Below the pieces are notes generated by a model. The model saw only the letters and a program-made list of their open reading frames with translations, ran no database searches and was not told the DNA's origin. Below, in pieces: positions 1 through 8,696 of a stretch of 45,665 bases of DNA. The DNA is from Lachnospiraceae bacterium (GTDB lineage Bacteria > Bacillota > Clostridia > Lachnospirales > Lachnospiraceae). Position 1 is the first letter of the stretch; each line of letters begins with the position of its first letter. Made by a program: the position numbers and the translations under genes. The stretch spans positions 1 through 45,665 of the forward strand of contig JAILCB010000231.1 of NCBI GenBank assembly GCA_024680595.1. The letters are read 5' to 3'.

Positions 1-1250
1 TAGTCGTTTACAGTGTCAATCTTGGTAATGGCATAATCAATCTTGGCATTGGACCCCTTTTGATAAGCTCCGATATTAATAAGATCCTCTGCCTCCTGGT
101 AGGTGGCCAGGACAGATTTTAACTTTCCTGCCAGGGCCTTATGCTCTTTTGTGGCTATCTGGCTCATACATCGGGAAATACTCATGAGAACGTCAATGGC
201 AGGATAATGATTCAGCTGCCCTAAACGTCTGGACAGCATAATATGACCATCCAGAATAGACCTGGCCGTATCGGTAATAGGCTCATTGAAATCATCGCCA
301 TCCACCAATACGGTATAGAGCCCGGTAATAGAGCCCTTGGCCCCATTCCCCGCCCGCTCCAAAAGCTTTGGCATCTCAGAATAGACAGAGGGAGGATAAC
401 CCCTGGTAACCGGAGGCTCTCCACTGGCCAGTCCAATTTCCCGCTGTGCCATGGAGAAACGGGTCAGGGAGTCCATCATGAGCAGGACATCCTTTCCCTG
501 ATCGCGAAAATACTCTGCAATTGCGGTAGCGGTTTTTGCAGCTTTATTACGGACCAGCGCCGGCTTATCGGAGGTAGCAACTACTACAACAGACCGCCGC
601 ATGCCCTCTTCCCCCAGATCTCGTTCCACGAATTCCCTGACCTCTCTGCCCCGCTCTCCTATGAGAGCAATGACATTGATGTCAGCTCTGGTATTCCTGG
701 CAAACATACCCATCAAGGTACTCTTGCCTACTCCGGAACCTGCAAAAATCCCTATTCTCTGCCCCTTTCCAACCGTCATGAGACCATCCACGGCCTTGAC
801 TCCAAGAGGCAGTACTTCATTAATAATGACCCGGTCCATGGGATCCGGAGGAGGTGCATCCACCGGATATTCCTGTCCGGTGAAAAGATCATCGCCCTTG
901 CCGTCTGAAATTCGGCCAAGGCCGTCTAGTGTGTGCCCCAAGAGGGCATCCCCCGCCATTACAGATAAAGGATGGCCCAGATTCTCCACAATACAGCCTG
1001 CTCCAATACCCACGGTCTCCTCATAGGGCATGAGAAGAGTCTTACTGTCCTTGAATCCCACCACCTCTGCCATGATAGGGCTCTTATCCGAATCATCGGG
1101 AATAATCCTGCATAGATCCGCAAGCTTTGCATCCGGGCCCAGGGACTCGATAGTGAGCCCCACCACATTCACCACCTTGCCCAGTTTCTTATAAAAGGTC
1201 ATCTCCTTAACCCTTAAATATTTGGAAAAATCTATGCTTTCCGCAATCAT
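1..1250 (-). CDS. fliI: Flagellar export ATPase FliI (partial, C-terminus beyond window)
   Basis: ATPase of the flagellar type III export apparatus, working at the cytoplasmic base of the motor with FliH. About 416 codons are visible; the family is usually near 440, so only some 20-30 residues are missing. Walker A GSGVGKST is at residues 171-178, Walker B VLLMMD at about 255-260, and the ERGREVREF and GEPPVTRGYPPS segments typical of FliI are present. I chose the ATG at 1250, which follows AAGGAAAAGG and gives MIAESIDFSKYLR; an in-frame ATG at 1286 would add 12 residues but has a poorer ribosome binding site. It is the last visible gene of the minus-strand flagellar operon, separated from fliH by an unusually long gap. 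Identification is secure; only the exact start is open. Confidence 0.95.
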   Translation of the reverse strand, partial: MIAESIDFSKYLRVKEMTFYKKLGKVVNVVGLTIESLGPDAKLADLCRIIPDDSDKSPIMAEVVGFKDSKTLLMPYEETVGIGAGCIVENLGHPLSVMAGDALLGHTLDGLGRISDGKGDDLFTGQEYPVDAPPPDPMDRVIINEVLPLGVKAVDGLMTVGKGQRIGIFAGSGVGKSTLMGMFARNTRADINVIALIGERGREVREFVERDLGEEGMRRSVVVVATSDKPALVRNKAAKTATAIAEYFRDQGKDVLLMMDSLTRFSMAQREIGLASGEPPVTRGYPPSVYSEMPKLLERAGNGAKGSITGLYTVLVDGDDFNEPITDTARSILDGHIMLSRRLGQLNHYPAIDVLMSISRCMSQIATKEHKALAGKLKSVLATYQEAEDLINIGAYQKGSNAKIDYAITKIDTVND

Positions 1251-1444
1251 AGGACCTTTTCCTTTCACTGGGAGCTTGACAGCCATCCGGGACTCTATGC
1301 CAGCTAGCCCTACCCCGGGTAAGGCTCATGCGAAGCAAAAGTCGTATCCCGTGAAAAGCACGGGGTTTCCGAGAGTATTTCCCAGATGTGCCCTAAGAGT
1401 CAGAATTATCAGCCTATATGGTTAAAACACTCTGTCTCAGACCC
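1251..1444 (-). other. Structured intergenic gap between fliH and fliI
   Basis: These 194 bases hold no convincing gene. In mRNA sense they contain a hairpin CCCGTG-N5-CACGGG (about 1348-1364) and, just after it, TTCGCATGA followed by ACCCGG. The flgB-flgC gap carries the same TTCGCATGA followed by ATACCGG, so the two gaps may contain related elements. fliH and fliI usually touch or overlap, so the gap is atypical. Confidence 0.4.
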
Positions 1445-2293
1445 TCAGGCCTCCTCAGACTGAGTATAGGAAAGCAGCTTTAGCTCCTTTTTCAGCCCAG
1501 ACAGCTGGGTTTCCAGAGAGCAGTCAAAGATACCTCCCCCTGTCTCAATAAAGCACTCATTGGGCTTTAACGTCATGTCCTCTACGATCTCCGCATTCTC
1601 CGCTCCGGAAATACCTGACAAAAGCTCCTTTTTCTGCATGGACACAAAGCCGTAGTCTTCCTTACTGACGTGGATAATAAAGGCTGAGTTTCCTTCCACC
1701 TTTCTCACCGCATTCTGTATGAGGTGAAAAATAATATCTTTATTCTCTGCAAAACGAACATGAAAAATATGTTCATAAATATCGGTGAGGGTATCTATGA
1801 ACATGGGTTCCAATGCACTTATTCTCTTCTGATAATCGCTTTCAAGGGACGCCTGCAGATTCTCGTATTCCTCCTTCAGCGCCTGGGTCTCAGCCATCCC
1901 GGACTGATACCCTTCCTCATAGCCTTTGGCCCTGCCGTCCTCTTCCGCAATGGCCCTGATATTGTCAGCCTCCGCCTTTGCTCCTGCAATAATGCTATCC
2001 GCCTCTGCCCTGGCATCTGAGAGCATGGCGTCGATTTGCTCCTGCACATCAGGCACTGCCGGCTCCGGCTCCCTCTGGATAAAAAGCGGACTCCCATCCT
2101 CGGCATATTCCTCTTCACCGTCCATCAAAAGCTCTACCTTTTCCGCAGCCAGGCCTTCGGAAAAGTCATCCGCGCTGACATTATCCGATGCCATTTCCTC
2201 GGCCAGGGCCTCTATCCGATCCGCTATCTGACGGTTGCTGTCAATAACCAGCTTCTTGGGCTCATTAAAATTGACATAATTCCATTTGACCAC
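1445..2293 (-). CDS. fliH: Flagellar assembly protein FliH
   Basis: Regulator and stator-like partner of the FliI ATPase in flagellar type III export. The 282-residue product has an acidic N-terminal half, an Ala/Glu-rich coiled-coil segment (around DAMLSDARAEADSIIAGAKAEA) and a conserved C-terminal domain ending near the operon's long gap. I place the start at the GTG at 2293, giving VVKWNYVNFNEPKKLV. It lies one base after the fliG stop codon, which argues for translational coupling; a longer reading upstream would overlap fliG heavily. FliH proteins diverge strongly in sequence, so the call rests on position between fliG and fliI together with length, acidity and the coiled coil. Confidence 0.88.
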   Translation of the reverse strand: MVKWNYVNFNEPKKLVIDSNRQIADRIEALAEEMASDNVSADDFSEGLAAEKVELLMDGEEEYAEDGSPLFIQREPEPAVPDVQEQIDAMLSDARAEADSIIAGAKAEADNIRAIAEEDGRAKGYEEGYQSGMAETQALKEEYENLQASLESDYQKRISALEPMFIDTLTDIYEHIFHVRFAENKDIIFHLIQNAVRKVEGNSAFIIHVSKEDYGFVSMQKKELLSGISGAENAEIVEDMTLKPNECFIETGGGIFDCSLETQLSGLKKELKLLSYTQSEEA

Positions 2294-2294
2294 A

Positions 2295-3362
2295 TTAGAC
2301 AATGATCTCGTCGCCTCCGCCTCTTGAAATGACGATTTCCGCAGAATCCTCCAGCTTTCGGATGACATTTACTATCTTCTGCTGGGCTTCCTCTACGTCC
2401 TTCATCCGGACAGGTCCCATATAATCCATCTCTTCCTTGATCATAGAAGCAAGACGCTTGGACAGGTTTCGGAAAACTGCCGCCTGTACTTCCTCGTTGG
2501 CGCCCTTTAGAGCCAGTCCCAGATCATTATTATCCACATCCCGGAGCACACGCTGGATAGCCCGGTCGTCCAGGAGCAGAATATCCTCGAAGATGAACAT
2601 CTTCTTCCGGATCTCGTCTGCCAGCTCCGGCTCGTCCACTTCCAGAGTCTCCATAATATGCTTTTCTGTTGCACGGTCTACGGCATTTAGGATTTCTACG
2701 ATGGCATCGACACCGCCCACAATGGTGTAATCCTGATTGACCAGAGATGCCAGTTTGGATTCCAAGGCTTTCTCCACCTCCTTGATAACATCCGGACTGG
2801 TTCTGTCCATCTTGGCAATACGGCGGGCCACATCGGCCTGCTTCTCCGGCGGCAGGGCCCCTATGATCTGGGAGGCCTGATTAGCCGACAGATAGGACAG
2901 AATCAGAGCGATGGTCTGAGGGTGCTCATCCTGTATAAAGTTCAATAACTGGGAAGGATCTGTCTTTCGTACAAACTCGAAGGGCCGGACCTGCAGGGAT
3001 GCGGTCAGCTTGGAAATCACATCTACAGCCTTTTCCTCGCCAAGAGCCGCCTCCAAAAGCTCCTTAGCATATCCGATACCGCCCTCAGCAATATACTGCT
3101 GGGCCAGACAGACCTGATAGAATTCATTAATTACATCTTCCTTGACCTGAGGGGTTATAGACCGGGTATTGGCTATTTCCAAGGTCAATTCCTCGATCTC
3201 GTCCTCCTTCAGGTGCTTAAAGATCTTTGCAGACTTTTCAGGCCCCAATGCTATTAATAGCACAGACGCCTTTTGAAGACCTGATAAATTAGAAGCCGAG
3301 CTAGATTTGGAAGGTGTATTAAATCCACCCTCCCCCGGCGTAAGTTCTGTGCCAGCGGGCAT
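2295..3362 (-). CDS. fliG: Flagellar motor switch protein FliG
   Basis: Rotor component of the C-ring that sits on the FliF MS ring and contacts the stator to produce torque. The 355-residue product has normal family length and all three domains: an N-terminal FliF-binding part (LSGLQKASVLLIALG...), a middle domain with the EHPQ signature (QDEHPQTIALILSYL), and a C-terminal torque domain with conserved charged residues (DDRAIQRVLRDVDNNDLGLALKG). The start ATG at 3362 lies 6 bases after the fliF stop and follows TAAGGCGGA. The first ~20 residues are a low-complexity Thr/Ser/Gly leader before the conserved domain, which is common in clostridial FliG. Co-transcribed with fliF and fliH. Confidence 0.97.
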   Translation of the reverse strand: MPAGTELTPGEGGFNTPSKSSSASNLSGLQKASVLLIALGPEKSAKIFKHLKEDEIEELTLEIANTRSITPQVKEDVINEFYQVCLAQQYIAEGGIGYAKELLEAALGEEKAVDVISKLTASLQVRPFEFVRKTDPSQLLNFIQDEHPQTIALILSYLSANQASQIIGALPPEKQADVARRIAKMDRTSPDVIKEVEKALESKLASLVNQDYTIVGGVDAIVEILNAVDRATEKHIMETLEVDEPELADEIRKKMFIFEDILLLDDRAIQRVLRDVDNNDLGLALKGANEEVQAAVFRNLSKRLASMIKEEMDYMGPVRMKDVEEAQQKIVNVIRKLEDSAEIVISRGGGDEIIV

Positions 3363-3368
3363 TCCGCC

Positions 3369-4973
3369 TTACCCCCAATCCTCGGAAAGCCAGTTTCTCA
3401 ATAGATTTGCGGCCGCTTCCGGATTTTCATCGACGAATCGCTCAATCAATAACCGTGCCTCGGACTTATCCTCAGCGCTAATATCCTGCAATGCCGCCTC
3501 CTGTGTACTCTGAAGCAAATCTCCCAATTGAATCTCCTCGGGCTGCTCCTCGAGAGCCTTGTCTGAACGCATAGACCGTATAACCACAAAGGCCAGAAGT
3601 CCCAGAATCAGAACAATGAGACCGATAAGCAGATAATTCTGCCATGTAATGCCGCTGTCCTCAGTCGGCACAAACACTGGTTCATTATATGCCACAATAG
3701 ATATATTGGCTGCAGGAATGCCGGTGGCAGCAGCCACCATATTGACAACATCCTCATCCACCTCAGTCTTTACACGGTCGCTATTCTGGGCCTTGAATTC
3801 ATCAAAGGTGATCCCGTCCAAAAGCCCCTGGGCCGTCATCTCATCCTCATTATAGACGATATAGCTGATAGCCGTAATACCGATAGAAGAGGTATCGTAT
3901 TGAATCGCCCCCCCGCCCTCTTTCGTGGTGGTAATGGTCTCATTAGGCAGATAGTCACTGGAATTCTCATCCGTAGTAGTGGTGGAATTCCCATTATCTG
4001 CATAAACATAGGTATTGTCCCCATTTGTATCCGTACCGGGCACCTGACCGTTGGTATTCTCAGCGGTCTGGCTATAGGTATCCCTGTGGGAAAGCACACC
4101 CTGATCCTGTCCCTCGGCAGGAGTGTAGGTATGCTCTACCCTGTCCACATTGGCCCAGTTGAGATTCAGATTTGGTACAACCTGAACATTATCGTAAATC
4201 TTGGCCCCCACAAGGGCATTTCGAATCTCATTCTTGACCAGGTTGTCATATTTAGTCTTGTAGGAAAGTCTATTAGAGGCATTTCCCGTACCGCTGCCGT
4301 CATCCTCTCCGGAAAAGAGCATATTGCCTTCCGTATCCATAATGACCACATTGGCGGTGGAATCATTGCCTATAGCCGTGGCGACAAAACGGGCCAGACT
4401 GGCTGCCACATCATCTGTCATGGCATCCTTATCCTTGATGGAGAGCATGACACTGGCATAATTCTCTGCGTCCTGGGCCAGAAGGGTGCCATCATCCTTT
4501 GTAATACTCAGATTCACGGTAGCCCTGTCGATATTCTCCTGATTCTCCAAATCCTTTTCAATCTGACTCTGGAGATAGGCCTGATATTTCTTTTGCTTAT
4601 CAGACTCTGTAGTGGAAAAGCCGCCGTCAAATACCGAAGACAGATCATAACCTGCCGTCGGTATATCATTGGCTCCCAAAAGAATATTTGCGTCAGACAG
4701 CTGAGTCGAATTGATACGGATAGTATAGCCGTCATCAGAAATCTGATAATCATACCCCTCATCATCCAGGAGCTTCTTGATTTCCGATGTCTGCTTGGTA
4801 TTCTCTGTAACCGCCAATACTTCATATCGGGGTGAGGATATTGACCAGATAAAAACGGTAATAGCCACCAAAACCGCCGCAGAAATCGATACAATCAAGG
4901 TTTTCTGCCGGATTGTGAACTTTCCCCACCATTCCTTGAGCCGCGTCAGCAGTCCTTTCAAACGGTCTTGCAT
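3369..4973 (-). CDS. fliF: Flagellar MS-ring protein FliF
   Basis: Forms the MS ring in the cytoplasmic membrane, the platform for the rotor and export gate. The 534-residue product has the usual length and topology: an N-terminal membrane helix (residues ~24-46), a large extracytoplasmic part with ring-building motifs (e.g. NDIPTAGYDLSSVFDGG and the QKKYQAYLQSQIEKDLE segment), and a second membrane helix (QNYLLIGLIVLILGLLAFVVI) before a cytoplasmic tail. The tail ends ENPEAAANLLRNWLSEDWG, the FliG-binding motif. The Asn/Asp/Thr-rich stretch in the middle (GTDTNGDNTYVYADNGN) is the variable loop of the family. Start ATG 4973 follows GAGGCGGACAT. Confidence 0.97.
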   Translation of the reverse strand: MQDRLKGLLTRLKEWWGKFTIRQKTLIVSISAAVLVAITVFIWSISSPRYEVLAVTENTKQTSEIKKLLDDEGYDYQISDDGYTIRINSTQLSDANILLGANDIPTAGYDLSSVFDGGFSTTESDKQKKYQAYLQSQIEKDLENQENIDRATVNLSITKDDGTLLAQDAENYASVMLSIKDKDAMTDDVAASLARFVATAIGNDSTANVVIMDTEGNMLFSGEDDGSGTGNASNRLSYKTKYDNLVKNEIRNALVGAKIYDNVQVVPNLNLNWANVDRVEHTYTPAEGQDQGVLSHRDTYSQTAENTNGQVPGTDTNGDNTYVYADNGNSTTTTDENSSDYLPNETITTTKEGGGAIQYDTSSIGITAISYIVYNEDEMTAQGLLDGITFDEFKAQNSDRVKTEVDEDVVNMVAAATGIPAANISIVAYNEPVFVPTEDSGITWQNYLLIGLIVLILGLLAFVVIRSMRSDKALEEQPEEIQLGDLLQSTQEAALQDISAEDKSEARLLIERFVDENPEAAANLLRNWLSEDWG

Positions 4974-5095
4974 ATGTCCGCCTCTTCATCATAAGTGCCA
5001 GATCAACGTGAATGCCGAGATAGAATGAAAGCCACATGCAGTGGTCTGTCTATCCGTATATGCCGTCCCTGACGGCCTTCAACCGCTTTCCTTTA
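4974..5095 (-). other. fliE-fliF intergenic gap with small hairpin
   Basis: A 122-base gap within the flagellar operon. It carries a short perfect hairpin GCCGTC-CCT-GACGGC (5062-5076) without a T-tract, so termination is unlikely. No coding sequence is evident. Processing or mRNA stability is a possible role, but this is inference. Confidence 0.35.
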
Positions 5096-5410
5096 TCACA
5101 TCTGAATCTGAATAATCTCCCGATATGCTTCCAGAAAACGATCTCTCAAAGCTGTAGTATACATCAATGAAGCCTGGGCCTTTGCCTGGGCAATGGCCAA
5201 ATCATGCGTATTGTCAGTCAGTCCCAGAGCCAGTTTGATTTCCTCATTCTCCTGATTCTGTAAATAGGAATTTGTCTCATTGAGCTGATTAACCGCAGCA
5301 TTCAAAAAAGAACTGAATTTGCCGCCGTCTCCGGCCTCCGGTGCCAATACCCTGTCGGCCTCTTGCTTTACGGCTCCGGACCTTACATTCAATAATTTTG
5401 TGATATCCAT
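5096..5410 (-). CDS. fliE: Flagellar hook-basal body complex protein FliE
   Basis: Small export-gate and rod adaptor that links the MS ring to the proximal rod. The 104-residue length is normal. The C-terminal part (NTHDLAIAQAKAQASLMYTTALRDRFLEAYREIIQIQM) carries the classic FliE signature, where HDLAIAQAKAQ corresponds to the usual VHDVMIAxQKA and the end to AYxEIMxMQ. The N-terminal half (FSSFLNAAVNQLNETNSYLQ) matches the F..x.L..A...N..Q pattern. The start ATG at 5410 follows GGAAGAGGCTAATT. It sits between flgC and fliF, the standard firmicute order. Confidence 0.95.
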   Translation of the reverse strand: MDITKLLNVRSGAVKQEADRVLAPEAGDGGKFSSFLNAAVNQLNETNSYLQNQENEEIKLALGLTDNTHDLAIAQAKAQASLMYTTALRDRFLEAYREIIQIQM

Positions 5411-5452
5411 AATTAGCCTCTTCCGGAAATATTCCTAACTATCCCTGGCCGC

Positions 5453-5914
5453 TTAGCTGGTCTGTCCTATGGACAGCCCCTGCTGGGCAATACTCTTGGA
5501 TGCCGAAAATGCTGTGGCATTTGCCTCATAGGCCCTGCTGGAATCAATTAGGTTTGTCATCTCTGTAATGACATTCACATTGGGATAAACCACATAACCA
5601 TTCTCGTCCGCATCGGGATGGGAAGGGTCATAGACCATCTTCATCTCACTCTGGGTGTCACTATAAACACCGCCCACCTTGACGCCCGCCATATTGCTGC
5701 GATTATACTTGCTCTGGGCAGACAGGAGATAGCTATTAAAGGCGGCCCCGGGATCATGCTTGGTCTCGAAGGTCACGACTTTTCTGGTATAAGGATCCCC
5801 GTTATCTGTCCTGGTGGTATTGGCATTTGCAATATTCTGGGAAATGACATCCATTCGGAAACGCTCCGCCGTCAGTCCCGATGCATTTACGCTAAAAGTA
5901 TCAAAAACGCCCAT
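5453..5914 (-). CDS. flgC: Flagellar basal-body rod protein FlgC
   Basis: Proximal rod component. The 153-residue protein starts MGVFDTFSVNASGLTAERFRMDVISQNIANANTTRT, which contains the rod/hook family N-terminal motif (SGLTAERFRMDVISQNIANANT). It ends in the conserved helix EMTNLIDSSRAYEANATAFSASKSIAQQGLSIGQ. I place the start at ATG 5914 because it follows AGGAGGAGTGAAG at ideal distance; an upstream in-frame codon would add only MAGGVK and lies inside that ribosome binding site. It follows flgB across an unusual ~140-base GC-rich gap and precedes fliE. Confidence 0.96.
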   Translation of the reverse strand: MGVFDTFSVNASGLTAERFRMDVISQNIANANTTRTDNGDPYTRKVVTFETKHDPGAAFNSYLLSAQSKYNRSNMAGVKVGGVYSDTQSEMKMVYDPSHPDADENGYVVYPNVNVITEMTNLIDSSRAYEANATAFSASKSIAQQGLSIGQTS

Positions 5915-5935
5915 CTTCACTCCTCCTGCCAAAAA

Positions 5936-6054
5936 AAGCTTAATAGTCCGGTATGGATTTCATGCGAAACACGCCCTTCGCCTCGCGGGGCCGGTCGCGT
6001 ACGCCCCTGCGAGGGACACGCTCCCTGCTCCGTAGTGACCCGGTCGTGTACATA
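5936..6054 (-). repeat. GC-rich structured element between flgB and flgC
   Basis: A 140-base gap where the family normally has few bases. It holds a strong hairpin (5981-6014) in which CCTCGC pairs with GCGAGG and GGGGC with GCCCC, around an 11-base loop. In mRNA sense, TTCGCATGA and ATACCGG follow, echoing the fliH-fliI gap. No T-tract follows. The GC-rich character against AT-rich surroundings resembles REP-like intergenic repeats of clostridia, but I cannot prove multiple genomic copies from this window. Confidence 0.45.
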
Positions 6055-6444
6055 TTACTTGGAAACTGTTCTCAAATTCTGGAACTCCGCCTTAATACTC
6101 TGGGTCAGCCCATTATAGAGAAGCTGATTAGCCGCCAGCTCCGCGCCTTCCGTGTCAATGTCCACATTATTGCCGTCCAGGCGATAGGAAAAGCCAATGG
6201 CATCCGTGTAAACCCGACCCTTGATCCGGTTCAGATTGGCATGGTTTACCTTTGCATCCAGACTCTCGTACTTGGAATGCTTTAAGGCCTGCTCCAGACT
6301 GGAAGCGAACTCCACATCCTGCCGCTTGTAGCCCGGGGTATTGACATTGGCCATATTATTGGCTATGGCCTTATTCCGGAGAACGGACGCGTCTGCAGCC
6401 CGATCTAGCACATTGATATAATCATAAACATCTGTCTGAAACAA
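6055..6444 (-). CDS. flgB: Flagellar basal-body rod protein FlgB
   Basis: Proximal rod protein and first gene of the visible flagellar operon. The 129-residue product has the FlgB pattern: an N-terminal helix (YDYINVLDRAADASVLRNKAIANNMANVNTPGYKRQDVEF) with the rod-family motif NNMANVNTPGYKR, and a C-terminal helix (NQLLYNGLTQSIKAEFQNLRTVSK). The start is a TTG at 6444 following AGAGGAGACGGAA; no nearby ATG keeps the conserved N-terminus. A SigA-type promoter lies just upstream (6501-6528), so the operon probably begins here. Confidence 0.95.
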   Translation of the reverse strand: MFQTDVYDYINVLDRAADASVLRNKAIANNMANVNTPGYKRQDVEFASSLEQALKHSKYESLDAKVNHANLNRIKGRVYTDAIGFSYRLDGNNVDIDTEGAELAANQLLYNGLTQSIKAEFQNLRTVSK

Positions 6445-6500
6445 TTCCGTCTCCTCTCCGAAAAATATTTTAAAATCAAAAGATACAATAAAACAAAAAT

Positions 6501-6528
6501 ATTATAACGTTTTCACAGCAAAAGTCAA
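6501..6528 (-). promoter_or_regulatory. SigA-type promoter for the flgB flagellar operon
   Basis: On the minus strand TTGACT (6523-6528) and TATAAT (6501-6506) are separated by 16 bases. The -10 is perfect, the -35 has five of six consensus bases. It reads towards flgB (start 6444) and lies immediately after the topA stop codon (6535), which supports a separate flagellar transcription unit. Confidence 0.75.
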
Positions 6529-6534
6529 CATAAG

Positions 6535-8622
6535 TCATTCCTCATCGGGACGGGGAATAACCTCCTTGCATTCTTCATTAATACAGCATAATTTTGACCC
6601 TTTCTCCACCATCATCGACCCGCATTTAGGACATTTGACCCCGGAAGGTCTGGCCCAGCTGGTGAAGTCGCAGTCCGGATAACCAATGCAGCCGTAATAC
6701 CGCCTTCCCTTCCGGGTCATCCTCATGACAATATCCTTGCCGCATTTAGGGCACTCTACCCCAATTTTCTCGAAATAGGGCTTGGCATTCTTGCACTCGG
6801 GAAAGCCGGGACAGGCCAGAAATTTCCCATGGGGACCGTATTTAATCACCATATGGCGGCCGCAGTTTTCGCAGATCTCATCCGTTTCCTCGTCCTGCAG
6901 CCTGACCTTTTCTATCTCCTTCTCCGCCTTCTGCACGGCAGTTTCCAGATCCGGGTAGAAGTTCTCAATGATGGTCTTCCACCTCACGTCCCCGCTCTCA
7001 ACCCCATCCAGGAGTCTTTCAAAATTGGCCGTGAAATTAATATCTACAATACTCGGAAAAGCATCCTGCAGAATATGATCTACCACCCGTCCAATCTCCG
7101 TCACATAGAGATTCTTCTGCTCCTTGGTGACATAGCGCCGATTCAAAAGGGTGGATATGGTGGGCGCATAAGTGGAGGGACGTCCGATACCCAATTCCTC
7201 CAGTGTCCGCACCAGAGAGGCCTCCGTATAACGGGCGGGCGGCTGGGTAAAGTGCTGTTTTCCCTCAATCTCCTTCAGAGAAATCTGACTGTCCTGTGTC
7301 AGCTCCTTGAGCAGCACATTATTCTCCGACTTTTCCTCTTCTATGGGATAAACCGCCATGAAGCCGTCGAAGGACAGCTTGGAGGCCGCCACCGTGAAAA
7401 TATACCGATCTCCCGCAGATATCTTCACACTCACCGTAAGATAGCGGGCAGGTGACATGCGGCTAGAGACAAAGCGTCTCCATATCAGCTGGTAAAGCCT
7501 GAATTGATCCCGGTTTAGGCTATCCTTTATCCGCTCAGGACTCATATCTAAATCCGTAGGCCGAATAGCCTCATGGGCATCCTGAATCTTCTTCTCTTCC
7601 TTTTTGGCGGCTGCTTTCTCAGACAGATACTGATCTCCATAGTTATCTGAGATATACTGTCTGACAGAAACCTCTGCCTCCTCCGATACCCTGGTAGAAT
7701 CCGTTCTCAGATAGGTTATGAGGCCTATGGTTCCGGCCCCCTTGATATCCACTCCCTCATAGAGCTGCTGGGCAACCCTCATGGTTTTCGATGTGGAAAA
7801 ATTCAGCCTGGAGGAAGCCTCCTGCTGAAGGGTACTGGTGGTGAAGGGCGGCAGGCTCTTTCTCACTCTCTCGCCTTTTTTCACATCCTGCACGGCAAAA
7901 TCCGCACTTTGGCAATAGTCCCGGATTTTGTCCGCCTCTTCCCTGGTCTTAATCTCTAATTTCTTGTCCCGCGTCCCGTAAAACTTGGCAGTAAGGGACT
8001 TTTTCTCCCCCTTCACGGCGAAATCCGCGTCTATGGTCCAGTATTCCTCGGGAATAAAGGCCTCAATCTCCTGCTCCCTCTTGCAGATAATGCGGAGGGC
8101 CACCGACTGAACACGCCCGGCGGACAGGCCCCTCTTCACCTTGGCCCATAGCAGGGGTGAAATGCCATATCCCACCATCCTGTCCAGAATACGCCTGGCC
8201 TGCTGGGCATTGACCAGATTCATATCAATATCCCGGGGATTCTTTAGGGAAGTCTTCACCGCATTCTTGGTAATCTCATTAAAGGTAATGCGCTCCACCT
8301 TCTTGTCTGTTTCCCCGGGCTCCAGCTTCAAAGCCTTCCGGAGATGCCAGGATATAGCCTCCCCCTCCCGGTCCGGGTCAGTTGCCAGATAGATTTTATC
8401 TGCCTTTTTGACTTCCTTTCTCAAAGACTGGAGAAGCTCTCCCTTACCCCGAATGGTAATATACTTGGGCTCAAAATTGTGATCAATATCGATACCCATC
8501 TGACTCTTGGGCAAGTCCCGGACATGGCCCATGGAAGCCACAACCTGATAATTACTGCCAAGAAACTTCTTAATAGTCTTCACCTTAGTAGGTGACTCCA
8601 CAATCACTAAATTCTTTGCCAT
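6535..8622 (-). CDS. topA: DNA topoisomerase I (type IA)
   Basis: Relaxes negative supercoils by cutting and rejoining one DNA strand. The 695-residue protein opens with the TOPRIM domain (MAKNLVIVESPTKVKTIKKFLG, then ATDPDREGEAISWHL with the DxDxxGE-type metal site). The catalytic tyrosine is in GLITYLRTDSTR (about Y304). The C-terminus carries three four-cysteine zinc ribbons (CENCGRH..., CPKCGKD..., CPKCGSM...CC), typical of TopA rather than TopB. Start ATG 8622 follows AATAGGTAGAA. In many Firmicutes dprA and topA are adjacent; here thrS is upstream instead. Confidence 0.98.
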   Translation of the reverse strand: MAKNLVIVESPTKVKTIKKFLGSNYQVVASMGHVRDLPKSQMGIDIDHNFEPKYITIRGKGELLQSLRKEVKKADKIYLATDPDREGEAISWHLRKALKLEPGETDKKVERITFNEITKNAVKTSLKNPRDIDMNLVNAQQARRILDRMVGYGISPLLWAKVKRGLSAGRVQSVALRIICKREQEIEAFIPEEYWTIDADFAVKGEKKSLTAKFYGTRDKKLEIKTREEADKIRDYCQSADFAVQDVKKGERVRKSLPPFTTSTLQQEASSRLNFSTSKTMRVAQQLYEGVDIKGAGTIGLITYLRTDSTRVSEEAEVSVRQYISDNYGDQYLSEKAAAKKEEKKIQDAHEAIRPTDLDMSPERIKDSLNRDQFRLYQLIWRRFVSSRMSPARYLTVSVKISAGDRYIFTVAASKLSFDGFMAVYPIEEEKSENNVLLKELTQDSQISLKEIEGKQHFTQPPARYTEASLVRTLEELGIGRPSTYAPTISTLLNRRYVTKEQKNLYVTEIGRVVDHILQDAFPSIVDINFTANFERLLDGVESGDVRWKTIIENFYPDLETAVQKAEKEIEKVRLQDEETDEICENCGRHMVIKYGPHGKFLACPGFPECKNAKPYFEKIGVECPKCGKDIVMRMTRKGRRYYGCIGYPDCDFTSWARPSGVKCPKCGSMMVEKGSKLCCINEECKEVIPRPDEE

Positions 8623-8636
8623 TTCTACCTATTCCG

Positions 8637-8664
8637 ATGTCCGGCGGATTTCTCCGCCGGACAT
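8637..8664 (-). terminator. Perfect 12-bp hairpin between thrS and topA
   Basis: ATGTCCGGCGGA and its exact complement enclose a TTTC loop. The stem is strong enough to stop transcription, but no T-tract follows on the minus strand; instead the topA ribosome binding site comes next. It may be a weak terminator, a processing site or an mRNA-stabilising structure. A TATAAT at 8678-8683 (minus) could be a topA -10, but no good -35 accompanies it. Confidence 0.45.
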
Positions 8665-8696
8665 TTACAAGAGACAAATTATATCAATACTAATCC

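Noticed and set aside
243-1026. Plus-strand open frames over the left edge
   Set aside because: They lie antisense to fliI, whose Walker motifs and continuous frame are clear on the minus strand.
3900-4835. Open frame of 311 codons on the plus strand opposite fliF
   Set aside because: Antisense shadow of a certain gene; Ile/Gly-rich composition reflects the codons of fliF.
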